This document shows positions 7,966 to 18,519 of a stretch of DNA of 64,000 bases, one piece after another (position 1 is the stretch's first letter; each line of letters opens with the position of its first letter). The notes beneath the pieces were generated by a model that was not told where the DNA came from, searched no databases, and saw nothing but the letters and a program-made list of their open reading frames with translations. The stretch comes from Streptomyces sp. NBC_00433 (GTDB lineage Bacteria > Actinomycetota > Actinomycetes > Streptomycetales > Streptomycetaceae), in contig CP107926.1 of NCBI GenBank assembly GCA_036015235.1, positions 4,917,501 to 4,981,500 on the forward strand, read 5' to 3'. A program made the position numbers and the translations under genes.

Positions 7966-8826
7966 ATGACCGAAAAAAATACTCTTATCCTTTTTGCGCG
8001 TCGGTTGCTGGTCGGCACCCTCACCCTGACCGGTCTGCTCCTCCCCACCGCGAGTGCCACCGCCGAGCCCGGCGCCGGAGCCGCGAACCGCGGGGACACC
8101 GCACCCCGTATTTTCCAGGGCAGCGGGTTCGACACCTGCCAGGCCCCCGATCTGGCGACGATGCGGGCATGGCGGGAGTCCTCCACCTACCGCGCCGTCG
8201 GCATCTACTTCGGCGGGCGGGCCCGTGCCTGCAAGAGCCAGGCCAATCTGACCGCCGACTGGGTGCGGCAGACCACCGACGCGGGATGGAGCCTGCTGCC
8301 GATCTACGTCGGTTCGCAGAGCCCCTGCGTCGGCGGCTCCAACAAGAACCCCTACCGCATCGACCCCGAACAGGCGGCGACCCAGGGCGGCACCGAGGGC
8401 GAGGACGCGGTCGGCAGCGCCGAGGGGCTGGGCCTGGACGAGGGCAGCGCGCTCTACCTCGACATGGAGGCGTACGACATCGGCGATCCGGACTGCGCCG
8501 CCGCGACCCTGACCTTCCTGCGGGGCTGGGACCGCCAGGTACGGGCCGCGGGCTACCTGGCCGGCTTCTACAGCAGCGCCGACTCCGGCATCAAGCACAT
8601 CGAGACCGCCCGCAGGGCCGGCGTCACCGACCTGCCGGACGTCGTCTGGTACGCCCGCTGGGGCGTCAGCGCGACGCTGGCCGACGAGCCCGCCCTGAGC
8701 CCCGACGCGTGGGCCTCGCACGCCCGCATCCACCAGTACACCGGCAGCGTCACCGAGTCGCACGGCGGCAAGAAGCTCTCGATCGACCGCGACCTGATCG
8801 ACGCTCCGGTCGCCGTGGTCGGCTGA
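7966..8826 (+). CDS. Secreted DUF1906 glycoside hydrolase-like protein
   Basis: 286 residues. The signal peptide covers about residues 1-36 (LILFARRLLVGTLTLTGLLL ... SATA). The mature domain matches the DUF1906 (Rv2525c-like) TIM-barrel family: GFDTCQAPDLATMRAW, YRAVGIYFGGRARAC, LLPIYVGSQ, ALYLDMEAYD and a late VVWYARWG/IHQYTG. The Asp/Glu pair in LDMEAYD occupies the presumed active site at strand ends. Such proteins are thought to act on cell-wall polysaccharide. The ATG at 7966 begins the signal peptide. Confidence 0.88.
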   Translation: MTEKNTLILFARRLLVGTLTLTGLLLPTASATAEPGAGAANRGDTAPRIFQGSGFDTCQAPDLATMRAWRESSTYRAVGIYFGGRARACKSQANLTADWVRQTTDAGWSLLPIYVGSQSPCVGGSNKNPYRIDPEQAATQGGTEGEDAVGSAEGLGLDEGSALYLDMEAYDIGDPDCAAATLTFLRGWDRQVRAAGYLAGFYSSADSGIKHIETARRAGVTDLPDVVWYARWGVSATLADEPALSPDAWASHARIHQYTGSVTESHGGKKLSIDRDLIDAPVAVVG

Positions 8827-8984
8827 GGCCGGCGTACGCCCTCAGGTGCATCCCCTGCGGGTCGCGGGCGCGCGGCTCCCCCCTCGGGGGGTGGGGAGAG
8901 CCCCCGCCCTACGACCTGAGAGTGATCCGCTTTCGGCACCTGCGGCCGATCCGCGAAGGGCCCCGCGCCTCCTAGCGTGGAGCC

Positions 8985-9509
8985 ATGACCACGCCTGTGT
9001 GCACCAGCGCCAGCACGACGCAGTTCACGGCCTACGTACGCACCAAGGGCCCGACGCTGCTGCGCACCGCGCGCTCCCTGACCCCGAATCCCGCCGACGC
9101 GGAGGACCTGCTGCAGACCGCGCTGACCAAGACGTATCTCGCCTGGGACCGGATCGACGACCACCGGGCCGTCGACGGGTACGTCCGGCGCACCCTGGTC
9201 AACACCAGGACGTCGCAGTGGCGCAAGCGCAAGGTCGACGAGTTCAGCACCGACGAGCTGCCCGAGCCCACGGCCGGCGGCGCCCCCGACCTCACCGAGC
9301 AGCAGGCGCAGCGCGACGCCCTGCTGCGCGCGATAGCCCGGCTCCCCCCGCGCCAGCGCGCCATGGTGGTGCTCCGCTACTACGAGGACATGAGCGAGGC
9401 GCAGACCGCCGAGGCGATGGGCGTCTCGGTAGGCACCGTCAAGAGCGCGGTCTCGCGCGCGCTCGGCAAGCTGCGCGACGATCCCGAGCTGGAGCTGTGC
9501 GTGGCCTGA
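8985..9509 (+). CDS. SigE-family ECF sigma factor
   Basis: 174 residues, the normal length of the actinobacterial SigE-like subfamily of sigma-70 factors. Region 2 (about 12-80) has PADAEDLLQTALTKTYLAW, and region 4 (about 110-165) has the helix-turn-helix MSEAQTAEAMGVSVGTVKSA. The ATG follows a GCGTGGAGCC stretch. No anti-sigma gene is adjacent, unlike many ECF operons. Target promoters unknown. Confidence 0.9.
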   Translation: MTTPVCTSASTTQFTAYVRTKGPTLLRTARSLTPNPADAEDLLQTALTKTYLAWDRIDDHRAVDGYVRRTLVNTRTSQWRKRKVDEFSTDELPEPTAGGAPDLTEQQAQRDALLRAIARLPPRQRAMVVLRYYEDMSEAQTAEAMGVSVGTVKSAVSRALGKLRDDPELELCVA

Positions 9510-9653
9510 GCGCACCCGTGCGCGGCCCGAGCCCACCGCGGACCGGCGGGGTCGGGGCGGCCGGCGCGCGAGGTAGTGACATACCACCTGGTATGCCAGC
9601 ACAATCGCGGGATACCCCCCTCGCCGACCTCATGTAGCCGCCGGAGGCCCGCT

Positions 9654-11303
<1,650 letters not shown>

Positions 11304-11372
11304 CTAGGACCTGTCGTTCGGATCTCCGTGGAGGAAGGAGCGGTGTCCGGCACGCACATCTGCCGCGTACGG

Positions 11373-12833
11373 TCACGGCTCCGGCAGCACCCGGCACAGT
11401 GCCCCCAGGGCGGCCGTGAAGACGTTGTCCGGCGGCGCCGCGTAACCCACCACCAGGCCGTCCCGCCCGGTGTCGGGCGGCGCGTCCGGGTGCCGGAAGT
11501 CCGACAGCGCCTCGACGGCGAGCCCGTGGAAGGCCGCGGCCCGAGCCACCGCGGCCTCCGTGCCCGGCGGCAGGCGCAGCACGGCGTGCAGCCCCGCCGC
11601 GATGCCGGTCACCTCGACGCGCGGGGCCTTTTCCGCCAGCGCCGCGGCCAGCTGGTCGCGGCGCCGCCGGTAGCGCTGCCGCATCCCGCGCAGGTGCCGG
11701 TCGTAGCCGCCCGACTCGATGAAGTCGGCCAGCGTCAGCTGGTCGAGCGCGCTCACCGTCGGCTCCCGCTCGCCCTTGGCGGCCACGACGGCGTCCACCA
11801 GGTGCGCGGGCAGTGCCGTCCAGCCGAGCCGCAGCGCGGGAGACAGGCTCTTGCTCACCGAGCCCAGATACGCGACCCGCTCCGGGTCGAGCCCCTGCAC
11901 CGCGCCCACCGGCTGCCGGTCGTAGCGGAATTCGCCGTCGTAGTCGTCCTCCAGGACCAGCCCGCCGCCCGCCCGCGCCCAGCCGACCGCCGCCGCCCGC
12001 CGGTCGGGGTGCAGGGCGACCCCGGTCGGGAACTGGTGCGCGGGTGTGAGCAGGACGCTCGCCGCGCCGCCCGCCGCGAGCCCCGCCGGGTCGGCGCCGC
12101 GCCCGTCGACGGCCAGCGGGAGCGTACGCAGGCCCGCCGCCGTCAGGATGCGGCGGTGGTGCGGCAGCCCGTACGCCTCCACCGCGACCGGAGCGGAGCG
12201 CACCTGCGGGACCGTCGCCAGCAGCCGCAGAGCGCCCGCGACGCCCGAGCACACCACGATCCGCTCGGGCGAGGTCCGCACCCCGCGCGCCCTGGCCAGG
12301 TAGCCGGCCAGCGCCCGCCGCAGCTCGATCCGGCCGCGCGGGTCGCCGGGCCCGAAGGCGTCGTTCGGCGCGGCGGTCAGCGCCCGCCGGGAGGCGGCAA
12401 GCCAGCTCGTCCGGGGGAAGGACCCGGTGTGCGGCACGCCCTGCCGCAGGTCGTAGGCGGGCCGGGGGGCGGGCGCCGGCGCCGGGTCGGGGGCGGGCGC
12501 GGGCGCCGCCCGTTCGGCGACCCGGGTGCCCGAGCCCTGCCGGGCGGTCAGCCAGCCCTCGGCGACGAGTTCGGCGTAGGCGTCCGCGACCGCGTTCCTG
12601 GCCATGCCGAGGTCGGCGGCCAGCGAGCGGTAGGGCGGCAGCGGGGTGCCGGGCGGCAGCCGCCCGGAGCTGACCGCGTCCCGCAGCGCCCTGGCCAGCA
12701 CGGCCCGCCTGCCGCCCCGGCCGGCGCCGTCGTCCGCGGCCAGCTCCAGGTGCAGGTCCCGGCCGAGGCCCGCGGCCGCCTCCGCCCATGCCGCGCGCTC
12801 GGGCTCGGGTGAATTGACCCGTCGTTCCTTCAT
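11373..12833 (-). CDS. MocR/PdxR-type GntR regulator with aminotransferase domain
   Basis: 486 residues. The N-terminal GntR winged helix (about 40-105) has PLPPYRSLAADLGMARNAVADAY. The remainder is a fold-type I aminotransferase domain with the PLP Lys in LGSVSKSLSPALRLGW. MocR proteins usually sense PLP or an amino acid and control one neighbouring operon. It is divergent from the AhpD-like gene starting 42 bases away, the probable target. Confidence 0.92.
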   Translation of the reverse strand: MKERRVNSPEPERAAWAEAAAGLGRDLHLELAADDGAGRGGRRAVLARALRDAVSSGRLPPGTPLPPYRSLAADLGMARNAVADAYAELVAEGWLTARQGSGTRVAERAAPAPAPDPAPAPAPRPAYDLRQGVPHTGSFPRTSWLAASRRALTAAPNDAFGPGDPRGRIELRRALAGYLARARGVRTSPERIVVCSGVAGALRLLATVPQVRSAPVAVEAYGLPHHRRILTAAGLRTLPLAVDGRGADPAGLAAGGAASVLLTPAHQFPTGVALHPDRRAAAVGWARAGGGLVLEDDYDGEFRYDRQPVGAVQGLDPERVAYLGSVSKSLSPALRLGWTALPAHLVDAVVAAKGEREPTVSALDQLTLADFIESGGYDRHLRGMRQRYRRRRDQLAAALAEKAPRVEVTGIAAGLHAVLRLPPGTEAAVARAAAFHGLAVEALSDFRHPDAPPDTGRDGLVVGYAAPPDNVFTAALGALCRVLPEP

Positions 12834-12874
12834 GGAATTGCACTCTACGCCCGGTCACCGCCGCTTCTAGGCTG

Positions 12875-13378
12875 ATGATCATGACAACGACGACGCAGAC
12901 CGCGACGGCCACCACCCCGGGCCGTATCGACATCGCCACCGCCGCGCCCGCGGTCTTCAAGGCCCTCATCGGCTTCGACGCCGCCTCCCGGGCAGGCCTC
13001 GACCCGACCCTGGTCGAACTCGTGCAGACCCGCGCCTCCCAGATCAACGGCTGCGCCTACTGCCTCCACATGCACACCAAGGACGCGCGCGGGCGCGGCG
13101 AGACCGAGGAGCGGCTGTACCTGCTGCCGGCCTGGCGCGAGGCGCGGCACTTCTACACCGCCAAGGAGCAGGCCGCGCTGGCCTTCACCGAGGCCGTCAC
13201 CCTGGTCCCGCGGGCCGGGGTCCCCGACGACGTCTACGCCGAGGCCGCCGCGCACTTCGACGACGAGGAGCTGGCACGGCTGCTCGGCCTCGTCCTCACC
13301 ATCAACGCCTGGAATCGCATCGCGCTCACCAGCGGCCGGAGGGCCGGCACGGACGCGCGGGGCGCGGCGCACAGTTGA
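12875..13378 (+). CDS. AhpD-like carboxymuconolactone decarboxylase-family protein
   Basis: 167 residues. The motif NGCAYCLHMHTKDAR (CxxC followed three residues later by His) is the redox active site of the AhpD/CMD peroxidase-like family, where it reduces peroxides or recycles thiols. The start is ATG at 12875 or the second ATG at 12881. The divergent MocR regulator probably controls it; MocR-CMD pairs recur in actinomycetes. Confidence 0.9.
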   Translation: MIMTTTTQTATATTPGRIDIATAAPAVFKALIGFDAASRAGLDPTLVELVQTRASQINGCAYCLHMHTKDARGRGETEERLYLLPAWREARHFYTAKEQAALAFTEAVTLVPRAGVPDDVYAEAAAHFDDEELARLLGLVLTINAWNRIALTSGRRAGTDARGAAHS

Positions 13379-13419
13379 GCCGCGCAACCGCTCGCGTCAG
13401 CGTGGCCGCTGTCGGCGGC

Positions 13420-16400
13420 TCAGGTGCCGATCTTGCCGAGCAGGTCCACGATCCTGGACTGCACGTCCGCGCTCGTGGAGCGCTCGGCGAGGAAGAGCAC
13501 CGTCTCGCCGGACGCCAGCCTGGGCAGCTCGGCGGGGTCGATGTCCGCCGAGGTGTAGACGACCAGCGGGGTGTTGTTCAGCCGCGAGTGGCCGCGCAGC
13601 CAGTCCACGATGCCCTGCCTGCGGCGGCGGATCAGCATCAGGTCCATCACCACCAGATTCGGGTGGACCTGCGCGGCCTTCGTCATCGCCTCGGCCTCGG
13701 AGCCGGCGTGCGCGACCTGCATCCCGCGCCGCTCCAGCGTCGCCGCGAAGGCCTGCGCGATCGGCTCGTGGCCCTCCACCAGCAGCACCCGCGGCGGGTG
13801 CTGCTCGCTGTCCCGGGGCGCCAGCGCCTTGAGCAGCACGGCGGGGTCGGCGCCGTAGGCCGCCTCCCTGGTCGCCTGGCCGAGCCCGGCCGTCACCAGC
13901 ACCGGTACGTCCGCCGCCGCGGCGGCCTGCCGCAGCGCCTGGAGCGCGGTCCGGGTGATCGGGCCGGTCAGCGGGTCCACGAACAGCGCGGCCGGCGGCT
14001 CCGCGACCTGCGCGTCGACCTCCTCGCGCGACCGTACGATCACCGGACGATAGCCCCGGTCGGTCAGCGCCTGCCGGGTCGACACGTCGGGCTCCGGCCA
14101 CACCAGCAGCCGGCGCGGCTCGTCCAGCGGCTCCTCGATGCGGTCGTCGGCCACATCGGTGACGTCCACGGCGCCGTTCGGCCCGTCCAGCGGCTCGGGG
14201 CCCTCGTCGGCGCCTGCCGCGGGAGCGCCTATCGCGTACGACCTGCCGGGGGCCTGCGGCTGCGGGGGCGCGGGCGGCACCGGGCGCAGCAGGGCCGTCT
14301 CCTCCTCGGGGGCGGCCGGCGCCTCCGGGCGCTTCACCGGCAACTGGCCGCTGTCCGGGTCCGCCTGCGGGTGCTGGCGGGCCTGCGTCTCGCCGCCAGG
14401 GCCGTGCTGCGGCTGGCTCGGCACCTGCTGGATCAGGCTGCGGCTCGACGGCTCGCTGTCGAGGGCCGCCCGGTCCGGGTTGAGCCTGCGGCGGCGCCCG
14501 GAACCGCCCGCCGCGACCTGCGCGGGCAGGCCCTGCGGGCTGTGCGCCTCGACCGACTGCGTCTGGGTCTGCGGGTCCTGCGAGCCGTCGGGCCGGTGCG
14601 AATACGGCACGCTCTGGCCGAGGGTGCGGACGCTTATGGCACGGCCGTACGCGCTGTGGTCCTGGTGCGGGGCGGCCGGGGGCGCGGTGGCCGTCGGGAT
14701 CGCCGGGGCGGGCGGCGGTGGCGGCGGGGCCGGGCGGGTGCCCTGGGCCGCGGGCCAGTTGGTGGCCGGCGGGAGCGCGGCGCGCGCGGGGCCCGCGCCC
14801 GGGTCGGCGTCGGGCGGGGTCGGCGCCTGGGCAGGGGCCGCGGGCTGCGGCTGCGCCTGGGCTTGCGGCGGCTGTGCCGCGGACGCGTCAGGCCAGGACT
14901 GCGGGGTGGGCGGCGCCGTACGCCCGGCGTCCGGCCAGGACTGCGGCGCCGGCTGGGGCTGCGGCGGTACGGGGGCGGCCGGCGGCTCGACGGCGCGGCG
15001 GGCCGCACGGCGTCCGGTGCCCTCGGGGGCGACGGCGTCGGCGCCGCCCTGGCCGGCCGGCGGCAGGGCGTTGGGGATCGGTACGGCGGGCAGCTCGGCC
15101 CGCTCCGGTGACGGTGACGGCGACGCTTGCGCTTGCGGGGAGGGCGAGGGGGACGGGGGCTGGACCGGGGCCGGAGCCGGAATCTGCGTGTGCGCCTGGG
15201 AGGGGATCCGCGCCTGGCCCTGCGTCTCGTCGCTGCGGGCCCGGCGGCGGCCGGTCGGCTGCTGCGGCTCAGGCTGCGGCGCCGCGGGCGCGGCCTCCAC
15301 CGGCGCGGGCCGGCCCTCGGGCCTGCGCAGCGCACGGCGACGCCCGGTCGGCGCTCCGCCGTCCGGCGGGTTCTGGTCCGCGACCGGCACCGACCAGGCG
15401 GCGCCGTCACCGTCCGGCTTGTGGCCGCCGGGCGACTGCGGGCCCTGCGTCCCGCGGGCGGGCTCGGACGGCAGCGGCATCACGGTGGTGTCGGACTCGC
15501 GCGGCCGGTCGCCGTCGTCGGCCGTACGGGGACCGCCGCCCGTATGCGTAGCGCCCTGGTCGGCGGAGCCGTCGTCGTCGCGTGCCTGCCGCGTACCGCC
15601 GCCGCCCGCGCCATTGCCCTTGCCGGCCGGCACTTCGAGCACGTAGGCGCTGCCCTGGCCGGGCACTTCGTGGGTCTGCAGCACACCGCCGTGCCGCTCC
15701 ACGATGCCGCGGGCCAGCGGCAGGTGCACCGGGTCGCCGCCGGCGTGCGGGCCGCGGACGTCGATCCGTATCACGTCGCCGCGCTGGGCCGCGGCGACCA
15801 CGATCGTGGAGTCGCCGGTGTAGGCGATGGCATTGCCGGCCGAGTCGATGCCCGCGACGTCCGCGACGAGGTGGGCGAGGGCCTGTGCCATCCGCTCGCC
15901 GTCCACCGCCGCCTCGATCGGCGGCGCGTGCACCGCGAACTGCGCCCGGCCGGGGCCGATCAGCTCGGTCGCGCCGTCGATGGCCGCCGCGATCACCTGG
16001 TCGAGGCCGATGTCCTCGCGGCGCAGCTTGTCCTCGCCGCGGTCGAGCCGCTGGAAGGCCAGCACATTGTCGATGAGGGTGGTGATACGGGCGTAGCCGG
16101 CCGCCAGGTGGTGCAGGATCTGGTTGGCCTCCGGCCACAGCTGCCCCGCAGGGTCGGCGGCCAGCCCCGTCAGCTCGCCGCGCAGCTCGGCCAGCGGCCC
16201 GCGCAGCGAGGTGTCGAGCAGCGCGCTCAGCTGGCTGCTGCGCGCGGCCAGCGCGTCGTAGGCCGAGCGGTCGGTGAAGGTCATCACCGCGCCGACCAGC
16301 TGGTCGCCGTCCCGCACCGGCGCCGTCGTCAGGTCGACCGGCACCGGCCTGCCGTCCTTGCGCCACAGCGCCTGCCCGCGCACCCGGTGCTTGCGGCCGC

Positions 16401-17070
16401 TGCGCAGGGTGTCGGCGAGCGGGGTCTCCTCGTACGCCAGCGGGCTGCCGTCCGGGCGCGAGTGGTGCACCAGGGGGTGCAGCTCCTTGCCGCCCAGATC
16501 GGTGGCCCGATAGCCGAGGATCTGCGCCGCCGACGGATTGACCAGCACCACCTTGCCGGCCGTGTCGACGCCGACCACGCCCTCGGCGGCGGCCCGCAGG
16601 ATCATCTCGGTCTGCCGCTGCTGGCGGGCCAGTTCGGCCTCGGTGTCCATCGTCCCCGTGAGGTCCCGGACCACCAGCATGAGCAGCTCGTCGCCGGTGT
16701 AGTGCGGCACGCCGTCGCCGTACTCGGCATAGGGGGTGCGGCCGTTCTCCAGGTTGGCGCTGGTCACCTCGACGGGGAAGTCCGTGCCGTCGGTGCGCCG
16801 CGCCACCATCCTGGTCGGCTTCGTCCGGGTGTCCTCGGCCGCCTCGCGCGGGCTGCGCATCGAGCCGGGGATGCGCTTGGAGTCGAACGACGGCAGCAGG
16901 TCGAGCAGACCCCGCCCCACCAGGGCGGTCCCCGGCGACTCGAAGGTCTCCAGCGCTATCGCGTTGGCATTCACCACGGTGCCGTTGACGTCGACCAGCA
17001 GGAGGGCGTCGGGAAGGGCGTCCAGTATGGAGGCGAGGCGAGCAGCGCCTCTGGATGGCCTGCTGCTCAC
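13420..17070 (-). CDS. Large PAS protein with degenerate kinase core and two receiver-like domains
   Basis: 1216 residues from the GTG at 17070 (AGAGGA 8 bases upstream; the family begins SSRPSRGAARLASIL). Order: PAS1 (about 10-120), PAS2 (about 150-265), a region laid out like HisKA/HATPase (about 270-480), a Pro/Gln/Ala-rich linker of about 500 residues, then two receiver-like domains. The kinase core looks inactive: where SHELRTPL is expected it has DTSLRGPLAEL without His, and no N or G1 box is visible. The last receiver keeps the Asp in LVVMDLML but has EGHE for the acidic pair and FLAERS for the Lys site. It is probably a cytoplasmic signalling scaffold. The frame is open further upstream to 17307. 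Confidence 0.85.
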   Translation of the reverse strand: MSSRPSRGAARLASILDALPDALLLVDVNGTVVNANAIALETFESPGTALVGRGLLDLLPSFDSKRIPGSMRSPREAAEDTRTKPTRMVARRTDGTDFPVEVTSANLENGRTPYAEYGDGVPHYTGDELLMLVVRDLTGTMDTEAELARQQRQTEMILRAAAEGVVGVDTAGKVVLVNPSAAQILGYRATDLGGKELHPLVHHSRPDGSPLAYEETPLADTLRSGRKHRVRGQALWRKDGRPVPVDLTTAPVRDGDQLVGAVMTFTDRSAYDALAARSSQLSALLDTSLRGPLAELRGELTGLAADPAGQLWPEANQILHHLAAGYARITTLIDNVLAFQRLDRGEDKLRREDIGLDQVIAAAIDGATELIGPGRAQFAVHAPPIEAAVDGERMAQALAHLVADVAGIDSAGNAIAYTGDSTIVVAAAQRGDVIRIDVRGPHAGGDPVHLPLARGIVERHGGVLQTHEVPGQGSAYVLEVPAGKGNGAGGGGTRQARDDDGSADQGATHTGGGPRTADDGDRPRESDTTVMPLPSEPARGTQGPQSPGGHKPDGDGAAWSVPVADQNPPDGGAPTGRRRALRRPEGRPAPVEAAPAAPQPEPQQPTGRRRARSDETQGQARIPSQAHTQIPAPAPVQPPSPSPSPQAQASPSPSPERAELPAVPIPNALPPAGQGGADAVAPEGTGRRAARRAVEPPAAPVPPQPQPAPQSWPDAGRTAPPTPQSWPDASAAQPPQAQAQPQPAAPAQAPTPPDADPGAGPARAALPPATNWPAAQGTRPAPPPPPPAPAIPTATAPPAAPHQDHSAYGRAISVRTLGQSVPYSHRPDGSQDPQTQTQSVEAHSPQGLPAQVAAGGSGRRRRLNPDRAALDSEPSSRSLIQQVPSQPQHGPGGETQARQHPQADPDSGQLPVKRPEAPAAPEEETALLRPVPPAPPQPQAPGRSYAIGAPAAGADEGPEPLDGPNGAVDVTDVADDRIEEPLDEPRRLLVWPEPDVSTRQALTDRGYRPVIVRSREEVDAQVAEPPAALFVDPLTGPITRTALQALRQAAAAADVPVLVTAGLGQATREAAYGADPAVLLKALAPRDSEQHPPRVLLVEGHEPIAQAFAATLERRGMQVAHAGSEAEAMTKAAQVHPNLVVMDLMLIRRRRQGIVDWLRGHSRLNNTPLVVYTSADIDPAELPRLASGETVLFLAERSTSADVQSRIVDLLGKIGT

Positions 17071-17377
17071 GAGACGCGTCCTCTCTGGTTTCCGCTTCTG
17101 TTCTCGTCCTGGGTGGCTTGCCGCGCGCGGCGAACTCCCGCCGGCGTCGTCGGCTGTCTTTACGGGCGGCCCATCTTGCCGCCACCCCCGGGACATGTCA
17201 CTAGACCGAGTGTACGGGTCGGGCCCCCGCGCGTTGCTGCGGATGCCCATGTGGGGCTGTGCGTATAGAGGTTCGGATCTGTGGGGGGTTTGTGTGGTGT
17301 GCGTCACGGGCAGGACGGGGGCGCGCGCCGGCCCGGGTCGCTCGCGCCCCCGGGTCCCCCGCGGTCCCGCGGGTCAC
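17071..17377. other. Intergenic region upstream of the PAS protein
   Basis: 307 bases holding the promoter region of the PAS/receiver gene (minus strand) and the sequence downstream of the SSI-type gene. If the longer in-frame start at 17307 were used it would be mostly coding; I judge that unlikely. No clear hairpin seen. Confidence 0.5.
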
Positions 17378-17884
17378 TCAGGCCATCAGCAGCCGCGGGC
17401 CGTCGTCCATGCCGTCCATGCCGTTCGCGGGCGAGGGGAGCGCGGGCACCATCTGGTTCCAGCGGGAGACCTCGCAGCCGTCGGTCCTGCGGTAGGTCTC
17501 GTCGACGGGCATGCCGCCCCACACGCCCGTGACGCGGGCGGTCTGCGGACCGCCGTAGATCATCGAGCACATCTGCCCGGCCGGCACCGGCGCCAGCGGC
17601 CCGCCCAGCTCGTCCAGCCGGCGGCAGGCGTCCTGCCCCTCGGCGGTCGCGGCGTCGCCGCAGGTCAGCGTATGCGTGACGATACGGCCGCCGCCGTCGT
17701 CGTACGCGACGGTGAGCCGGTCCCCGAGGCCGGCGACGCCCGGCCGGGGCAGCCCCACGGCACCGGCCGGCTGGCCCACCGCGAACAGCGTCCCGACGGC
17801 CGCGGCGGCGAGGGCGTAACGGACGAGGCGGGGGCGGATCCGGGAGCCTGCCCGGGGACTGACACGCGTACTGGTCTGAGGCAT
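17378..17884 (-). CDS. Subtilisin-inhibitor-like (SSI family) secreted protease inhibitor
   Basis: 168 residues with a twin-Arg-rich signal segment (RPRLVRYALAAAAVGTLFAV, cleavage near AGA). The mature domain has the four SSI-family cysteines: TLTCGD, QDACRRL, GQMCSMIYGG and DGCEVSRW. The reactive site after the third Cys reads C-S-M-I-Y, so P1 is probably Met and P1' Ile, as in classical SSI (C-P-M-V-Y). The GVWGG and ETYRRTDGC stretches match DGVWxG...RVFxNxC. AAGGAGGGG directly precedes the ATG at 17884. The C-terminus is extended (NGMDGMDDGPRLLMA) beyond the usual VFAF end. Confidence 0.82.
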   Translation of the reverse strand: MPQTSTRVSPRAGSRIRPRLVRYALAAAAVGTLFAVGQPAGAVGLPRPGVAGLGDRLTVAYDDGGGRIVTHTLTCGDAATAEGQDACRRLDELGGPLAPVPAGQMCSMIYGGPQTARVTGVWGGMPVDETYRRTDGCEVSRWNQMVPALPSPANGMDGMDDGPRLLMA

Positions 17885-18096
17885 GCCCCTCCTTATCGCG
17901 TCGGAACCCCGCAAGCCGCCCATTCCACGCGTACGTGGGCGTGTCGCCCCCCATCCGCCCGCACTTGCGACGCCCCGCCGGGCCCAACCCCTTTGCCCTG
18001 CCGACCGGCGGCCTTGTACCGTAGTCTGCGATTGGTCGCGGCCCACGGGGCTGTGTCATCATCTGCACACGCGCCCGCTCACACGGGTCGCACCCA

Positions 18097-18190
18097 GGAG
18101 GCGTCGCCTAGTCCGGTCTATGGCGCCGCACTGCTAATGCGGTTTGGGCTTTACCGTCCATCGAGGGTTCAAATCCCTCCGCCTCCGCCA
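18097..18190 (+). tRNA. tRNA-Ser(GCT)
   Basis: Acceptor arms GGAGGCG (18097) and CGCCTCC (18180-18186), encoded discriminator G and CCA, long variable arm, T-loop GGTTCAAAT. The anticodon loop CTGCTAA gives anticodon GCT (codons AGC/AGU). Confidence 0.95.
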
Positions 18191-18350
18191 CCACCCAGGA
18201 ACCCCGCTCGTCCCCCCGGACGGCGGGGTTTCGCCGTTCCCGGCCCCCCTCTCCGCGCCCGCCCCCTTTACCGATTTCACCTCCCGCCCCACCTCATGTA
18301 ATGTTGTCACCGCAGCCGCCGACCGGCCCAAAACGCCGCGAAGCAGGCAA

Positions 18351-18426
18351 GCACTCGTAGCTCAACGGATAGAGCATCTGACTACGGATCAGAAGGTTGC
18401 AGGTTCGAATCCTGCCGAGTGCACCA
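18351..18426 (+). tRNA. tRNA-Arg(ACG), integration target
   Basis: 76 bases including CCA. Acceptor GCACTCG pairs with CGAGTGC (18416-18422), discriminator A. The anticodon stem CTGA/TCAG encloses CTACGGA, giving anticodon ACG (A34 is the TadA substrate; tadA is in this window). The 3' 43 bases (18382-18424) recur at 30799, and 41 of them recur at 34386, marking this gene as the attachment site of two elements. The tRNA stays intact because the incoming element supplies the 3' half. Confidence 0.96.
18382..18424 (+). repeat. att core, proximal copy (inside tRNA-Arg)
   Basis: 43 bases from the anticodon loop to the CCA, identical to 30799-30841. This is the left junction of the tandem array. 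Confidence 0.93.
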
Positions 18427-18432
18427 CAGGTC

Positions 18433-18468
18433 AGAGCCCCGCCCGGGTCACCCGGAGCGGGGCTCTTT
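18433..18468 (+). terminator. Hairpin after tRNA-Arg
   Basis: AGAGCCCCGC (18433-18442) pairs with GCGGGGCTCT (18457-18466), with an inner CCGGGT/CCCGG pairing, followed by TTTC. It was brought in with the first element and ends tRNA transcription before the convergent int gene. Confidence 0.8.
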
Positions 18469-18474
18469 CGTGCC

Positions 18475-18497
18475 GTACAGCAGCGAAGTACAGCAAC
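18475..18497. repeat. Putative integrase arm-type site, left arm
   Basis: 23 bases containing GTACAGCA and AGTACAGCAAC. The same 23-mer with one mismatch occurs at 30693-30715 near the other end. Placement just inside each att core is what is expected of integrase arm sites. Confidence 0.55.
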
Positions 18498-18519
18498 GGC
18501 TGATGTCAGCCGACTGATG

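Noticed and set aside
13375-17268. Long plus-strand frames opposite the PAS/receiver gene
   Set aside because: They mirror codon bias of the real minus-strand gene and contain no domain.
18144-18503. Protein frames across the two tRNA genes
   Set aside because: They run through structured tRNAs and terminator hairpins.
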